Origin: Pratylenchus scribneri
Lineage: Eukaryota; Nematoda; Chromadorea; Rhabditida; Pratylenchidae
Direction of reading: 5' to 3'
DNA: 64,000 nucleotides
Assembly (NCBI GenBank): GCA_030063045.1
Contig: JAQSEB010000004.1
Location: 1,674,001-1,738,000 of the forward strand
The translations under genes were made by a program, and so were the position numbers. Below the pieces are notes generated by a model that did no database searches, was not told the DNA's origin, and saw only the letters and a program-made list of their open reading frames with translations. Of this stretch, positions 10,469 to 23,000 are shown piece after piece. How positions within the stretch are numbered: position 1 is the stretch's first letter; every line of letters begins with the position of its first letter.

Positions 10469-11622
10469 ATGTCCGTTTTGTCCTTCCTTATTCCTTTGTG
10501 CCTTTTTTCCTCCTACTTTTTTGTCCCAATTTCTGGAGAGTCCAAATTTGTTGTTGCCGGCCACATTTTTTGCACCACAACTGGACGTGGGCCAAATGAG
10601 CCAGTGAATGAGGCCAAAGTGACACTTTTGGAGGCAGACAGTCAGTTTTTTTAAAAAGCTTTTTTCAAATGTCTTTTTATGCGAAATTTTCATTCTTTTT
10701 CACAGATGGTAATTTTCCTATAAATTCGGACGATTTGGTTGGGGAAACATATTCCAATGCCAAAGGCGAATTCCGCGTGTCCGGTACTGCGGGTGAATTG
10801 GGTGAAGAGGAATTGTATTTGATGGTTTGGCATCGATGCACGAAAAGTGCATCCGAATTTCCGCCAGAAAATGAGGTTTTCATTTTGCGAATTTATTTTA
10901 TACTATTAAAAAGGCTTACCAACATTTGCAGACTAAATGGTTTTGTGTCGATAATGACAAAGCTGCCGTGGCATTGTTTTTGCCATATTATTAAGCATAA
11001 AATTAGCTATAAAATGATATCAAATAAATTGGCCAAAGCTGAATATTCAACGAGTTATGGCCATAAAATCGCTTGTTTAATCAAAATTTTGTTTTTATCC
11101 TTTTTTGGCCATAATTCTGTGAATATTCCACCTTGGTCAATGCTTTTGATGCCATTTTATAGCTAATTTTATGCTTAATAATATGCCATAAACAATTCCA
11201 CGGCAGCTTTGCTATTATCGGCACCAGAACGTTTAGTCTGCAAATGTGGTAACACGATTAAAAACTTACATTGTTATTTAATTTATTTAATATTATTTGG
11301 TTAAAAAATATTTGATTATAATCATTACTCATTGCTATAATAAATTATATACCAAATTTCGCTAAATATAAAGCTAATTATTCATTTGCAAAATTAATTT
11401 ATCAAGCAAAATTAGTAAGCACAAATTTCATTCTATAAATAAAATAATAAAAAATATCAGAAATGCCGATTCAGTGTGCGGATTGATTTGGATCAAATTC
11501 TCAACGATGATGGCCCATTCGAAGTGAATAATTTGGAAATTCATTTGGGCAGGAATATTATTGCGCAATCGGGCAATACAACTTTAACATTGGAGGCAAA
11601 TTGGGATGCAAAATGCGATTAA
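10469..11622 (+). CDS. Transthyretin-like (TTL) family secreted protein 2
   Basis: A paralogue of the gene at 7686. The start at 10469 is preferred over the in-frame ATG at 10409 because it puts a signal peptide (MSVLSFLIPLCLFSSYFF) at the N-terminus. Exon 1 (10469-10640) continues FVVAGHIFC and EAKVTLLEAD. Exon 2 (10706-10875) has SDDLVGETYS, GEFRVSG and EELYLMVWHRC. Exon 3 (11461-11622) has KCRFSVRIDLDQI, NNLEIHLG and ends NWDAKCD. The four cysteines match TTL gene 1. The second intron is enlarged by a MITE. TTL proteins are extracellular; some are reported as effectors in plant-parasitic nematodes, but nothing here shows that directly. Confidence 0.88.
10916..11252. mobile_element. MITE with long inverted repeats in TTL2 intron 2
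   Basis: The left end TTACCAACATTTGCAGACTA and the complement of the right end, TTACCACATTTGCAGACTAA, differ by one inserted base. Similarity continues inward for about 100 bp per arm (shared GCATAAAATTAGCTATAAAA), so the whole element folds into a hairpin. It lies wholly inside an intron. No target duplication was identified. Confidence 0.85.
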
Positions 11623-11963
11623 AAATGATAATGAGGGCCTTTATCTTTCAAAATATTCATTCCATTTTATTTAATGTTTGATGAATAAATTTTACAATCA
11701 AAAATATATTATATATTATTAACCTTAAAAATTGAAAATTAATTCTATTTGACATTATCCACAAATATTACTGTATATTATTATGAAAAAGTCATTCATT
11801 TCCCAAGGCATCAATCATTTGTAATATTTTAAACTAAATGGAGCTTTTTCTTCCCATTCCCACCATTCTAATATCCCTATATCCCATATTATTCCTTTTT
11901 ACTATATTGTAATTTTGATTATACTAATAGTAATAAATATAGTGATACAAACAAGTTGGCTAG

Positions 11964-12042
11964 CAGGGATGGGGTCGAAATTTCGATTTTCGATTTCGAT
12001 CGTCGAAATTTCGATGTTTTTGAGTTTCGACTCCATTCCCTG
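11964..12042. mobile_element. Very small hAT-like MITE (79 bp)
   Basis: The ends are CAGGGATGGGGTCGAAA and TTTCGACTCCATTCCCTG, near-perfect inverted repeats. The element is flanked by identical octamers TTGGCTAG (11956-11963 and 12043-12050). The interior is a run of TCGAAATTTCGA palindromes. The short length and 8-bp duplication fit a non-autonomous hAT derivative. Confidence 0.85.
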
Positions 12043-12524
12043 TTGGCTAGAAAAGAAACCATCATATATGTATCCCCTAAACACTAAGTTCAATAATTGA
12101 GGGAATGGAAAAGGAAAAGATACAAGGTGAAAATTTGAATTAAACTTAAAATAAAATTGCTGAATTTAAATTCTTCAAAATTTTGTCCGATGCTATATTG
12201 TGTTTTAATCGGCTGAAAGATTGATGAAAGAATAATTATTCACCTCCATTGACCGCATTTTATTCTCACTCAAACTATTTTTTAATTAAAATTTAACAAT
12301 TATCCATAATACTTTGCATTTTTATTATACACCAACTAATTCTCTCTTTATTCTACTCATTCAATCATTGAAGAACTATATAAACTAGCAAAATATTAAC
12401 TTGCAAAAATAGATTGAATAAAAAATTGTATTCAAATGAATTTTTAATATATTTATTAGCCAATTTGCATACAATACAATACGCATAGAATATAAAATAC
12501 GCATTTTCAATTTCTACATCAATT

Positions 12525-15500
12525 TTAATGTTTTTGGTTCCCATCATTTTCAATTTCCTTCTCCACCAAATCATCAACACGGCAAATGCCCGCAGTAAAT
12601 GGATTTTTTGCGTACCATAATTGTTCATAAATTTCCTCAAATTTATCCCAATCCATTTGGGCTTTCAACATTTTTTGTTGGCATTCTTTTCGATTTATCC
12701 TTTCCAAAATTCGTTTATGATTTTTTACGCATATTTCATAATTTTTATTCGGATTCTTGTGAAGCCATCCATTTGAAGCGAATTCGCGAAGTGCGCCCAA
12801 AATTACTTCCTCTTGGCTGCTTTCCCCCTCCTCCGTATCATTCGCAATAATTTGCTCAATATGATGACGAAAATCATTGAAATTCAAAATTTCCAAATCC
12901 AACAAAATGTTCCCAATTTCATGATTCCCATCAAAATTTTTGTCCAGTCCGTCGGCATGCACAGCTTTTAGCAGAAAATCACCAATTTTATCGTCTGAAA
13001 ATATTTTTTATAATCAAATTAGAAAATATTTGTGCAAATGTTCTTTAATGATGTTTGGAATTTACACATTTTCTAGAACGTAATAAAAGGAATATTGGGA
13101 ATACGATATTTTTAATTTGTCCTTAGGATATTCTCATAATCATACCATTTTGATCTACTCAGGTAGCCAGATTTTTTATTCATAACAAAGTACACTGATC
13201 ATGAAAATAAAGATTTTGGGGTAAAATAAAGATTTTGATAAAATTGCTAAAATTAATTGAAATTAATTTTCTTTCTAATAAAATGGGCAAGAGTGATAAT
13301 TTTTTTAGAAACTAATTTTTCAGTTATTTGGCCTAAAGTAAAAATTAACAAAAATTAGCCAGATAGGGAAAAATTTAAGCAAAAATTGGTCAAAAATGAA
13401 AAAAAGTACATAAACTACGCCAAAGACAAAATAAAGCACAAATCTTAATTAATTAAAGTTACATCTTGCAACTCTGGATCTGCATTATATAATAATAAAT
13501 TCATTGTCTTCCCTTTAACTTACTCAATTCTTTCAATGGCTTCTTGTCCGGATCAATCTCAATTAGTTTGATAAGTAAAATTTTATATGATTTTTCGAGG
13601 AAATTCAGCATTCCCTTCTCTCTTTGTCGCCTCAACACATCGTCGGTCTTCACAATTTTACAATCGCGTCGAATAAGGCAATTGCGCAGTGTCTTCGAAA
13701 TGTCCACATATTGGCTAATCCAATTGCCAAGCCAACCAGTTATTAGGCCCCACTAAAATATTTATTGACATGTTAATTTTTATTTTTAATTTTTAACTAA
13801 CAAAAATTGCATCAATTAATCTCTTTTTTCGAGGATGCGCATCTTCGATAGTGGCATTGGCATTTTCACTGCCCTTTACAATATTTTCTTCTAATTTCAT
13901 AACACCTAATAGATTCACTTTTTTGGCATATTTAACTGTAAAAATATCGTAATTTAAATATTCAATAGCAATATAAAAATGTAAACCAAAAATACGAAAT
14001 CTGCTTGATTTTAGACCTATTTTGCCTTTTTGCCATTTTATTTCAATCAAATCAACTAAGCTTTTCTCTGATGAACTCAATCCCAATCATAACTATTTAT
14101 TACTAACAAAATTAATAATTAGAATGATAATTTTCACTTAAAAATTTGCTATTAATAGAGTTTGGAGGATGAGTATGAAAAAATGAAAGGTCCCCCTTAT
14201 TGGTCATCATGATTTTATCCCTAATATGTAAAAGGTTGACCCTTATTAATTACCCTTCACTTTTCCATATTCATCCTCCATCCAAACTTAATTTGTGCCG
14301 AAAATTTTAATTCAATCCATACAGCTAAATGCCCATTTTATGGTCCAATAAACTTACTTTTCTTCAGCATTTTTTCCACCAATGTTTTTTCTTCGCCCAA
14401 TTTGCTCAATTCATTCCGCCTTTCCTCATCCATGCTTAAACGCATTGGAATTCCAATTGTTGTAGTTGTGGGTCCTCCTATCACTTGATCCACATTTTTC
14501 ACGACCATCAATGTTGTGTCCAAAAAATTTACAATTTTCTTTCGATATAATTCGAATTCATCATCAACAAATTTCTTCAAATGTTCATGTTTGGCCTTTT
14601 TCAGCTCCTTATCGAATGTCCCATTCCGCAAATTTGGCAATTCTTTAAAACCACCCACCACTCTGTCTATTAGACTAAAAAATTAATTTAATTCTACAAT
14701 AGACCATAATGTAGAAGAATGGGTTCATCGTTTTTATATTAATATTAATCATTTTCTCAATATTAGCATAAACTATATTTATATGTAAGGCAGAATTAAA
14801 AAAAAAAAATTCTTAAATATATTTAAATGCCCTCGGGTATGCATAAATTTATATTTGTCCTGCACCATTCTGTCCTCACTGACCTTAATTCAAGTTTCAA
14901 CGCCCATTTGTACATCCATTCCAACAATTTTTCGGCCAATGCTTTGAATTTATTTGGCCACCTTTCATCCACGATTAACTCTTTCCCATTCATCATTTGA
15001 ACAATTTCTCCCAATTCCAACTTTTCTCGGACTATATCTCTGGCCATTATTTGCCCCAAAATTGCCAAATTTATTAGAATCAACAATTCTTCCAAATCGC
15101 GCATTTCCTTTTCATTCAATTCCTTTGCTTTTCCATGACGTTTGGCAATATGCTAATTTCAAAAAAGGACAAATTATTTCTCATTTCTAATTTAATTTTG
15201 ATCTGTAATTCTGATTCATAAATTATTTATTTTTTAAAATTCTTCTTAAATAAAAGTTGATTCTGGTTTGTAATTGTAATTGTAATTGTAATTCTGATTT
15301 GTGATTGTAATTCTGATTTGTAATTGTAATTCTGATTTGTAATTGTAATTGTAATTCTGATTTGTAATTGTAATTCTGATTTGTAATTGTAATTGTAATT
15401 CTGATTTGTAATTGTAATTCTGATTTGTAATTGTAATTGTAATTCTGATTTGTAATTGTAATTGTAATCTGAATTGTAATTGTAATTGTAATTCTGATTT

Positions 15501-16800
15501 GTAATTGTAATTCTGATTTGTAATTGTAATTCTGATTTGTGATTGTAATTCTGATTTGTAATTGTAATTCTGATTTGTAATTGTAATTCTGATTTGTAAT
15601 TGTAATTGTAATTCTGATTTGTAATTGTAATTGTAATTCTGATTTGTAATTGTAATTGTAATCTGAATTGTAATTGTAATTGTAATTCTGATTTGTAATT
15701 GTAATTCTGATTAGTGATTGTAATTCTGATTTGTAATTGTAATTCTGATTTGTAATTGTAATTCTGATTTGTAATTGTAATTCTGATTTGTAATTGTAAT
15801 TGTAATTCTGATTTGTAATTGTAATTGTAATCTGAATTGTAATTGTAATTGTAATTCTGATTTGTAATTGTAATTCTGATTTGTAATTGTAATTCTGATT
15901 TGTAATTGTAATTCTGATTTGTAATTGTAATTGTAATTCAGATTTATAATTGTAATTCTGATTTGTAATTGTAATTGTAATTCAGATTTGTAATTGTAAT
16001 TCTGAATTGTAATTGTAATTGTAATTGTAATTCTGATTTGTAATTGTAATTGTAATTCTGATTTGTAATTGTAATCTGAATTGTAATTGTAATTGTAATT
16101 CTGATTTGTAATTGTAATTGTAAATCTGATTTGTAATTGTTATTCTTATTTGAAAATTCTGAATTTATATAATTTTTAATACTTGTAAATTTTTTATATT
16201 GCACACACAAATCTAGACCATTTTTCTTTATTTCTTATAAATTCCAGACCTCTTTGTTTTTCAATTTTTTCGGCTTTTTTTCGATTGGGTAGAATAAATT
16301 TTGAATTTCGCCTTCGATCATTTCCACCATTTTTTTATCTTCTTTCTTCGATTCCATTCCAAACAAATTTCCTTCTAATATTACAATCATTTCCTCATTT
16401 ATTTGACCAATATCCAATTCCAGCACTCTGCTCGCATAATCACAATCATTATGATTACTTTCTAAAAATTCTTTATATTTTTCAGTTACATTCAATGCAA
16501 ATTTTTTATATGCATTTTCTTGGTCAATTTGGCCCGTTTTTTCGAATATCATTTTTTCAATTTGCTTAATTCTATCTTTCACCTTCCGATTCAGTTCATC
16601 AAAATTCAAATATTTTCTATCAAATCCCTCAAAATCGCCGAATTTATGTACAAATTGTTTCTGATTTTTCTCATCAACGCTTTCTTCTTTTGTATTTACC
16701 AAATTTAGTAAACATCGGCTTAACTTCTTCAGTTGAACGGCGTTTTCCATTAAAGGCAAAGTTGCATTAAATGATTTTTTCGACGGTAAAGATTCGACTT
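12525..16800 (-). CDS. Unrecognised helical multi-exon protein (six linked exons)
   Basis: Six exons connect in matching phase: about 16800-16250, 15150-14887, 14676-14351, 13935-13800, 13753-13527 and 12986-12525. Examples: NKE joins HIAKRHGKAK; LKLEL joins LIDRVVGG; AIF joins WGLITGWLGN; KELN joins DKIGDFLL. It ends ENDGNQKH. The product is about 600 residues, rich in Lys, Glu and Leu, apparently all helical, with no signal peptide or obvious transmembrane segment. I do not recognise a domain. The upstream block at 17071-18487 may be the start of this same gene, since the 5' end here (around MPLMENAV or slightly upstream) is uncertain. The large second intron holds the TAATTG array. Confidence 0.6.
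14161..14290. mobile_element. MITE, family B, intronic copy
   Basis: The left end TTTGGAGGATGAGTATGAAA and the right end ...CATATTCATCCTCCATCCAAAC are inverted repeats, about 130 bp overall. The same termini appear in the element at 51029-51135. It lies in an intron of the helical-protein gene. Confidence 0.7.
15230..16150. repeat. TAATTG / TTCTGATTTG minisatellite, about 900 bp
   Basis: The array alternates TTCTGATTTG with one to three copies of TAATTG. Larger blocks recur, marked by CTGAATTGTAATTG and by rare GTGATTG variants, which gives a higher-order pattern. It sits in an intron of the minus-strand helical protein. The open frame on the opposite strand (15944-16210) is a repeat artefact. 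Confidence 0.95.
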
Positions 16801-17070
16801 GTAATTCTTCTCGAGAGACTATCGACCTTTATTAAGGGAAATTTTTAGGGAATGAATATTGCCTTTGATGGAACAAACAATAAGAAAAGGTCATTTTGAG
16901 GTATATTAATAAATCCCCGTGAGAAATTTCCCTCAATTCCAAATCCAATCCTAATTATAGATGGTCGATATTTAAGCGATACAAAAGAACAGCTAAATTA
17001 ACGTTCAGCTGCGGATTTACAACCTGTCAATTTTGAACAAAAGATTTAAATAGATTTGAAGCCAAAATTA

Positions 17071-18487
17071 TCAAAAGCCCATAGAATAAATGTTGAGTAT
17101 GGACCTCAACATTTGGGCAACAAAATTGGCCAAAACGGCATGTATGAAAAGTAGATTGGATTCGGTGATGAATTTAGTTAACATTTCAGTGCTCATCCAT
17201 TCCAACAAATAGGACAAATATTTGGCCACATATTGGTCCTTTCCAATTTTATATTTTTCCAATAAATGTTCATAATTGAGCATCAGTAAACTGCAATTGC
17301 CAAATTTCACAATTTTTTGTGCTTCATTAATTTCGATCCCTCCTTTGAATAATTCAACTGCATTTTGGTCTTGATTACGGCTGAACAATTTTTCGAATTC
17401 TTCCTCCAGAATATTCAAAATTGTGTTGTAAATGTCAAATATGGCTAAATATATAATTTTTACAATTAAATTCCCTTCCAAACGAACAATGAAATTCGAA
17501 GCTGGTTGCTCGCCAATCCATTTCCAAAATTCTTTGGCCCATTTCAACTGGATCCATTTCCTCTTGGATTGGATTTGGCTGCCAATGTAGGTCAGGCAAT
17601 TGGAGGCCAGCTTTGCGTAAAATATTCAACATTCGTACGGTCTGACTGCCATCCATCAAAATTTTGTTGAATTCCTCTTGGATTTGGGTCACTGAAATAG
17701 GCCAAAGAAATTGGATATTTTTAAAAATATAAAATTAAATTAAAATTTAATCCTTTCCTCATTGAGGCAATAGTAATAACCAGTTTGGAGAAGCGATAAA
17801 CGATTTGAAATACTGGAATTTCTTCTAAAAAAATTGCTTATATATAAATTTTCTTGAATTTCAATTTTAAAAAATAATTAGACAATTCATTTCCCGTGGG
17901 GTAAAATTATCGCTTCTTCGAATAATTTAATAATTTCCAAAACATTTTATAGCCTTTTTAAAGAGAAATGCCACAGATCTTCTAAATGGTATAGCGCCTT
18001 CATAGATTGGCTAATCCTCGTTGAGCTATTGTCCAAAAACTGATGGAAAGATCAATCGGTGGTATTCTCCTATCTAGCAGTTTAGTAATTAAAGTTTTGT
18101 TAGTTTTGTATCCACCCGGGGTAGATTCAAAATTTAGATTTTTGATTGTCAAAATTTCAATTTGTGAGTTTTGGCTACATCCTGGTATCCAGTATCCACT
18201 AAGAAGATTTAACCAACACCAAATTGCTCTTTCCATCCTAAAATCCAATAAAAATAATTAAATTAAACGCACTTGCTTGTTGTAATCGCCTCCCTTCTTT
18301 ATCCGTTTCCTTCAATTTTTCTAGCGCCATTCGATGGATATTAGCCACAATATGCGGTTTCAGTGCCTTTCGCCATTTTTGTTCCCCCAATCGCCAATAT
18401 TCCCAGCAACGTTTCCAGCCCCGGAAGAAATGTTCCCCCAAGAAAACGGTGCGGAAACAGAATGTCAATTTATCCCAAAAATTCGAC
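17071..18487 (-). CDS. Unrecognised helical protein; 5' part of, or tandem to, the gene at 12525-16800
   Basis: The first exon (about 18487-18278) starts MSNFWDKLTFCFRTVF and is unusually Trp- and Arg-rich (GWKRCWEYWRLGEQKWRK). The next exon begins near 17692 with TQIQEEFNKILMDG. A frame change occurs between about 17640 and 17540; a short intron from a GTACGA donor to a GATCCAG acceptor would resolve it. The following exon reads KWAKEFWKWIGEQ, then RLEGNLIVKIIYL, and ends MLRSILNIYSMGF at 17071 unless an intron starts just before. No signal peptide or family is recognised. An alternative is that this is simply the N-terminal half of the downstream gene. Confidence 0.5.
18110..18192. mobile_element. 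Possible short hAT-like foldback
   Basis: GTATCCA flanks a segment that starts CCCGGGGTAG and ends GGCTACATCCTG, with AAAATTTAGA and CAAAATTTCAA in imperfect inverted order between. The shape resembles the 79-bp element at 11964, but the repeats are imperfect. Confidence 0.4.
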
Positions 18488-18868
18488 ATTATAAAATCAT
18501 TTGCGAAGGAGCCAGTGAAGACTGAGAACTGAAGGAACATGAAATTGATGAAATATTGAATTGATCGAAAAAGGAATGGATTAAAATTGATTGAAGGATT
18601 TGCGTGGATGTAATTAGCTCAGCTCATTCAGGAGGACCTGAATTTTTTGTATTGGCTAATATCTCATTAGCAATATTTTAAACTATTGATATCATTTTTA
18701 GAATATTTTAATATCAAAATGTCTGATTAAAACATATTGGCCAAAAATGTTATGGCCAAAAAAGCAAAAATTGCTTAATTATGGCCTATTTTCCAACTTT
18801 TTAGTCATATTTTCTTTTGCCAATTTCCAATAAGACTATTCAGAATTATCCTCCATTATTTCCCTTTA

Positions 18869-19249
18869 TTAACTGACCAAATTTGAGACGAACAAATCCG
18901 CAATTGGATTCCTTTTTGTTCGCCTCATATGATACATTCTACGTTTATGTTGATGTGATTTAGTCGATTCTGATTCCATTTTTTCAACACAAACATTTTC
19001 CAAAACTGTCATATCAAGCTTTCTTTCCACTTTTCTTTGGTACGTTTCCGTCTCTTCAAACTTTCTTTTCTTTGTTTGGAACTCATCAAATTTTCTTTTT
19101 TTCACATTTGTTTGTGTCCCCTCAACATTCATTTCCATATCTGCTGTTTGGTCGACTTTCGCAAAGGCAGAACTGGCTGCATTTACATTAATTGAATAAA
19201 TTGTGAAAAGAAATATTAGATGGAATGGAAAATAAATGGACAATTTCAT
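18869..19249 (-). CDS. Small intronless secreted protein with basic nuclear-type motifs
   Basis: A single open frame of 126 residues. It begins with a clear signal peptide (MKLSIYFPFHLIFLFTIYSI, predicted cut after NVNA). The mature part holds two near-identical basic blocks, KKRKFDEFQT and KKRKFEETET, then YQRKVERK, HKRRMYHMRRTKRNP and a short tail LFVSNLVS. KKRK-type clusters resemble nuclear localisation signals, and RTKR could be a dibasic processing site. There are no domains and one cysteine in the mature chain. Export signal, small size and nuclear-type motifs fit a candidate effector or a processed peptide precursor. Neither is proven. An ATGCCA motif lies about 140 bp upstream. Confidence 0.65.
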   Translation of the reverse strand: MKLSIYFPFHLIFLFTIYSINVNAASSAFAKVDQTADMEMNVEGTQTNVKKRKFDEFQTKKRKFEETETYQRKVERKLDMTVLENVCVEKMESESTKSHQHKRRMYHMRRTKRNPIADLFVSNLVS

Positions 19250-19259
19250 CTATGATGGG

Positions 19260-20085
19260 AAAATAGGATGAATTTAATTGAAAATGATGGCCAAAATGAA
19301 TTGAGAATTGACTGGAGGGGAATTGGCCAAATTGACGATATTAAATAATAAATTGCCCTTCAATCAACCAAAGGCCAAAAGTGAGAATGGCATTCGAAAA
19401 AATTGGCTGGCTTAAAAATTGGCTCCCATCATTCAAATGGGAGGGGATTTTGATCCTCTAAAAATCAATATATTGACGTGTGTGCTATATTGATGACCGG
19501 CCACAACCGCACCCCTTTCTTTATTTTACCCTCATTTTCGGTTTCTTTTGAGAACTGATCTCACGAAAATTGATCATAATGGAGGAGGTGAACGGAATAT
19601 GGTCGTGACGGAATCCTAAATTTGCCACATTTCATCTTATTAATTAAATAAATCCATTTTGGGAAACAAAAATACTGGGACTAAAACAAATTCTAAAAGC
19701 AATATTTAATTTATCGGAAAAAGGAATTAATTTGTAGAGTATTTTAATTTTCCATTTCTTTTTAAGGCCATAAAATTTGGCCAAACAATTCTTTGCCTCG
19801 ATCTCTAATTAAAATTTTAACTTAATCCTAACTAAAAGCCCAAATACTATGTCAAAAAAGAATTTTTTTGAAATCGAATATTTTCGGAAACTCGTGAGAA
19901 TTTGAATGAAATGGAGAAATATTCAAACGGAATAATACCTAAAGGAATATGTGATAAACGGAATTCATGGTAAATTCAATAGGCAAAATAGAATTTATTC
20001 AAATTTCATTGGCAGTTTTGAATAAAAAAGTTATAATTTCCTGAATTCATTTTGGGCTATTCTGATTTGAACAATTCCGTGTTTT
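19260..20085. other. No supported gene
   Basis: Intergenic DNA between the small secreted protein and the 3' end of the talin-like gene. No open frame longer than the track minimum has coding character, and no clear repeat is seen. Confidence 0.4.
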
Positions 20086-20088
20086 TTA

Positions 20089-23000
20089 GGCCACAATTTG
20101 TTGGACCAATTGTTGCAATGCCATTTCGGCATTCAGTCCATTCCGCTGCATATTCGTGTAAAATTCGGTGCTGCCGCCGGTTTGAGCGAATTGGCTGAAT
20201 GCATTTTCCTTTGCTTGGCCCAACAATGCCGAAATTGCCTGGCGCACGCGTTCAACGGCATTTTGAATCTATTGAGATGGAATAGAAAGGGAATGAATGG
20301 ACAGATGGCACATTTACCCGCTTCTGACAGGCTGGATGGGCCATTATGGAAGCCAAAACGCGCGACAAGGCAATCAGCTCACTGAAAAAAAAAGAGTAGA
20401 GGCAAATCGGAGGGGATGAACTAATTTTGATCAACAAACGGCGCAGCGCGCATTGGATTTTTGGCTATTTGGGCCGAATTGATGGGGCCTATATTCCAAG
20501 GTGGGGGATAGAAGGGAAATTGGCCATATTTTTTGGGGGTGGGGGAAATGGATGGGTCAATAGTCAATAAAGAAGGATAATGGAGATTGGGAGAGTCCCG
20601 CGGGATTGATATGGGAAAAGGCGTCTGGATTCATCTACTGAATTGACGCCAAGGACGTACATTTTATAACTTCAATGATCAAATAGAATTAGAAAATAGA
20701 ATTCCGAAAATTAATAAAAAAAAATCCATGATTTTTTAATTAATGGTCAAAATTCTTGGCCTATAATAATTATGAAGCGGATTTTAGGTTTTGATTTGAC
20801 CAAATTTTTGTATATTATCAGATTTGATGAAAAATACATTCAATTTTTTTGTGCATTTATTTCATATTTCGGATATAATTTCTTTGATTTATTTTGGAAT
20901 CTTTGGGGAAAATTTCTTTTAGAAATTGCAATGAAATAACAAATAACAGAATAACTATTTTGTAATTTCCGAAACTCATTTTAACAGATTTAACAAAAAA
21001 AACTCAAATAAGTACCTATTATTTATATGTGATTTTTAGACCTAAAAATCCGCTATAATCAGACTTGAATGATTTCATAGGCCTTAAGTTTTTCAATAAT
21101 TTCATGTTTTTAGGTAACTTTGACTAATTTTATTTTGGTACGTTTTTTATCGGGGAAAATAACATCAGAAAAATTCAATAAACACCAAAAATAGCTTTTT
21201 TTTACCAATTTCACAAAAAACCTAAATAGGAACCTAACCCTAATTTGTAATTTTTGAGACCTAAAAATACGCTCGAATAAGGTTTAAATTCTTTTATAGC
21301 TCTGAGCTGATTAAACTTTTTTTGGAATTCCTTTTTATTTTCACTGCTGATTATATTAAAGGTTAATTTATAAAAATGTAAAAAAACTTGCCTTGTGTAA
21401 AGTGCAACTTGGGTGGCCGTTTGAATGACACGTTCATTGGGCGATTCACCGGGAATGCCGGGCAAACTTTTTGCCCTGAAAATGTGCAAAAATTAAATAA
21501 TATGGATTGAATCCGAACTGAATGACGAGATTGGCCGTTGTGTTTGCCACGGATTGGATAGCCTCATTCAATGCCACATAAAATTGTTGGTCATCCACCG
21601 AATCTTCCTCGGTGTTCAATGCGTTCAAAAGCACGAAAGCCGATTCGCCAACCAAGCTGGCTGAGGCCAAAAAATTTGAGCGTTTCTCCGATGAATTTGG
21701 ATGCAATTTAGCTAAAATTAATTGATTTTTGGGGTTAAATAATTTATATTCTTTAATAATTTGTTCATAGAATCATGGAATTGGGCAATTTGGCTCGAGT
21801 GATAATAAACCAATAGGGATGGAACCGATTTTGACATCAAATTAAAGTGAAAACTTCTGGCTATCAAATTTTAAAAATTTTAATTAAATTCTTTCAGAAA
21901 TAATGGAATTTGATTACAATAAATTAATTAGAAAATATACCAACCAAATAGATTAATTTATTTATTATTTTGCTGTACCAATTTACAATTTTTTTATTTC
22001 CTTTTTAAATAATGAATAAAAAATTATTAAAATAAGTTCAATCTTTAATGAATTATAATCGGTGGTGCCAAATTTGCCTCCAACAAATTGTACAGTAGGA
22101 AAAGAGTACCAAGGAATCCGGAGAATGCCTCACACAAGGAATGGACCATTTGGAAAGTTTGTGCCGTCCATTGGGCATTTCCCATTAGGGCGCTCAATTC
22201 ATTTACGCATTGAACCAATTCACAAAGGTTGTCGGCGGCTTGATTGATGGCAATTTGGGCATGGCCATATTTTGGCCCAGGCTGCTGATAATCCGATGTC
22301 CATTCAATTGCCTTTCAATGGAAATAATTATTTTCCATTTTTTTCTATATTTACTTGTGCGGTGCATGCCAAAAACACAACTGCTCTGTGCCGAATTGTG
22401 TCCTCGCCAATCTGTGAATAAATTAAATATAATTTAGACCAAATTTTGAAAAAATTTTCAATGCAAAAATTAATTCATTTGGGTTAATATTGAAATAGAT
22501 AAAAAAATGGCTTAAAATTAGACACTTAGAATTTATGCTAGTCTTATTCTTATAGAATTCCATCAAATTTATCATAAATCCATTTAGTCTTTAGATTAAA
22601 TAATTGGGTCATTATTGTTCAGTATATTTAAAATTCTATTAAAAATATGGTATGAATTACTTGAATTTAATGAAAGGGTATTTGTCTATAATTTAGGATG
22701 TAGAATATGATTTTTAAATATCTGAAAATTTTTATAAAATTCAAAAATTTCAAAAAATTAAATACTTTAATTGATATTATTGATATGGAATTTTCGAAAT
22801 TTATTTTTTTTTAAAATAACCTATAGGATCACCATTTTGTAAAGTCACAATTAAAGTTCCAAAAATTATAGAAAATTGCTACGCCGAAATCCTAATTTTG
22901 AGGTCATAAATGATCTAAAGTAAGCCAATATATTCTTTATTATCAAGAAATATGCCATAAAACATTTTAGCAATGTAAATCTTTTTGTAAATATTAATAT

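Noticed and set aside
15944..16210. Open frame rich in alternating Gln, Leu, Ile, Thr and Asn/Tyr codons
   Set aside because: It is a direct translation of the TAATTG minisatellite.
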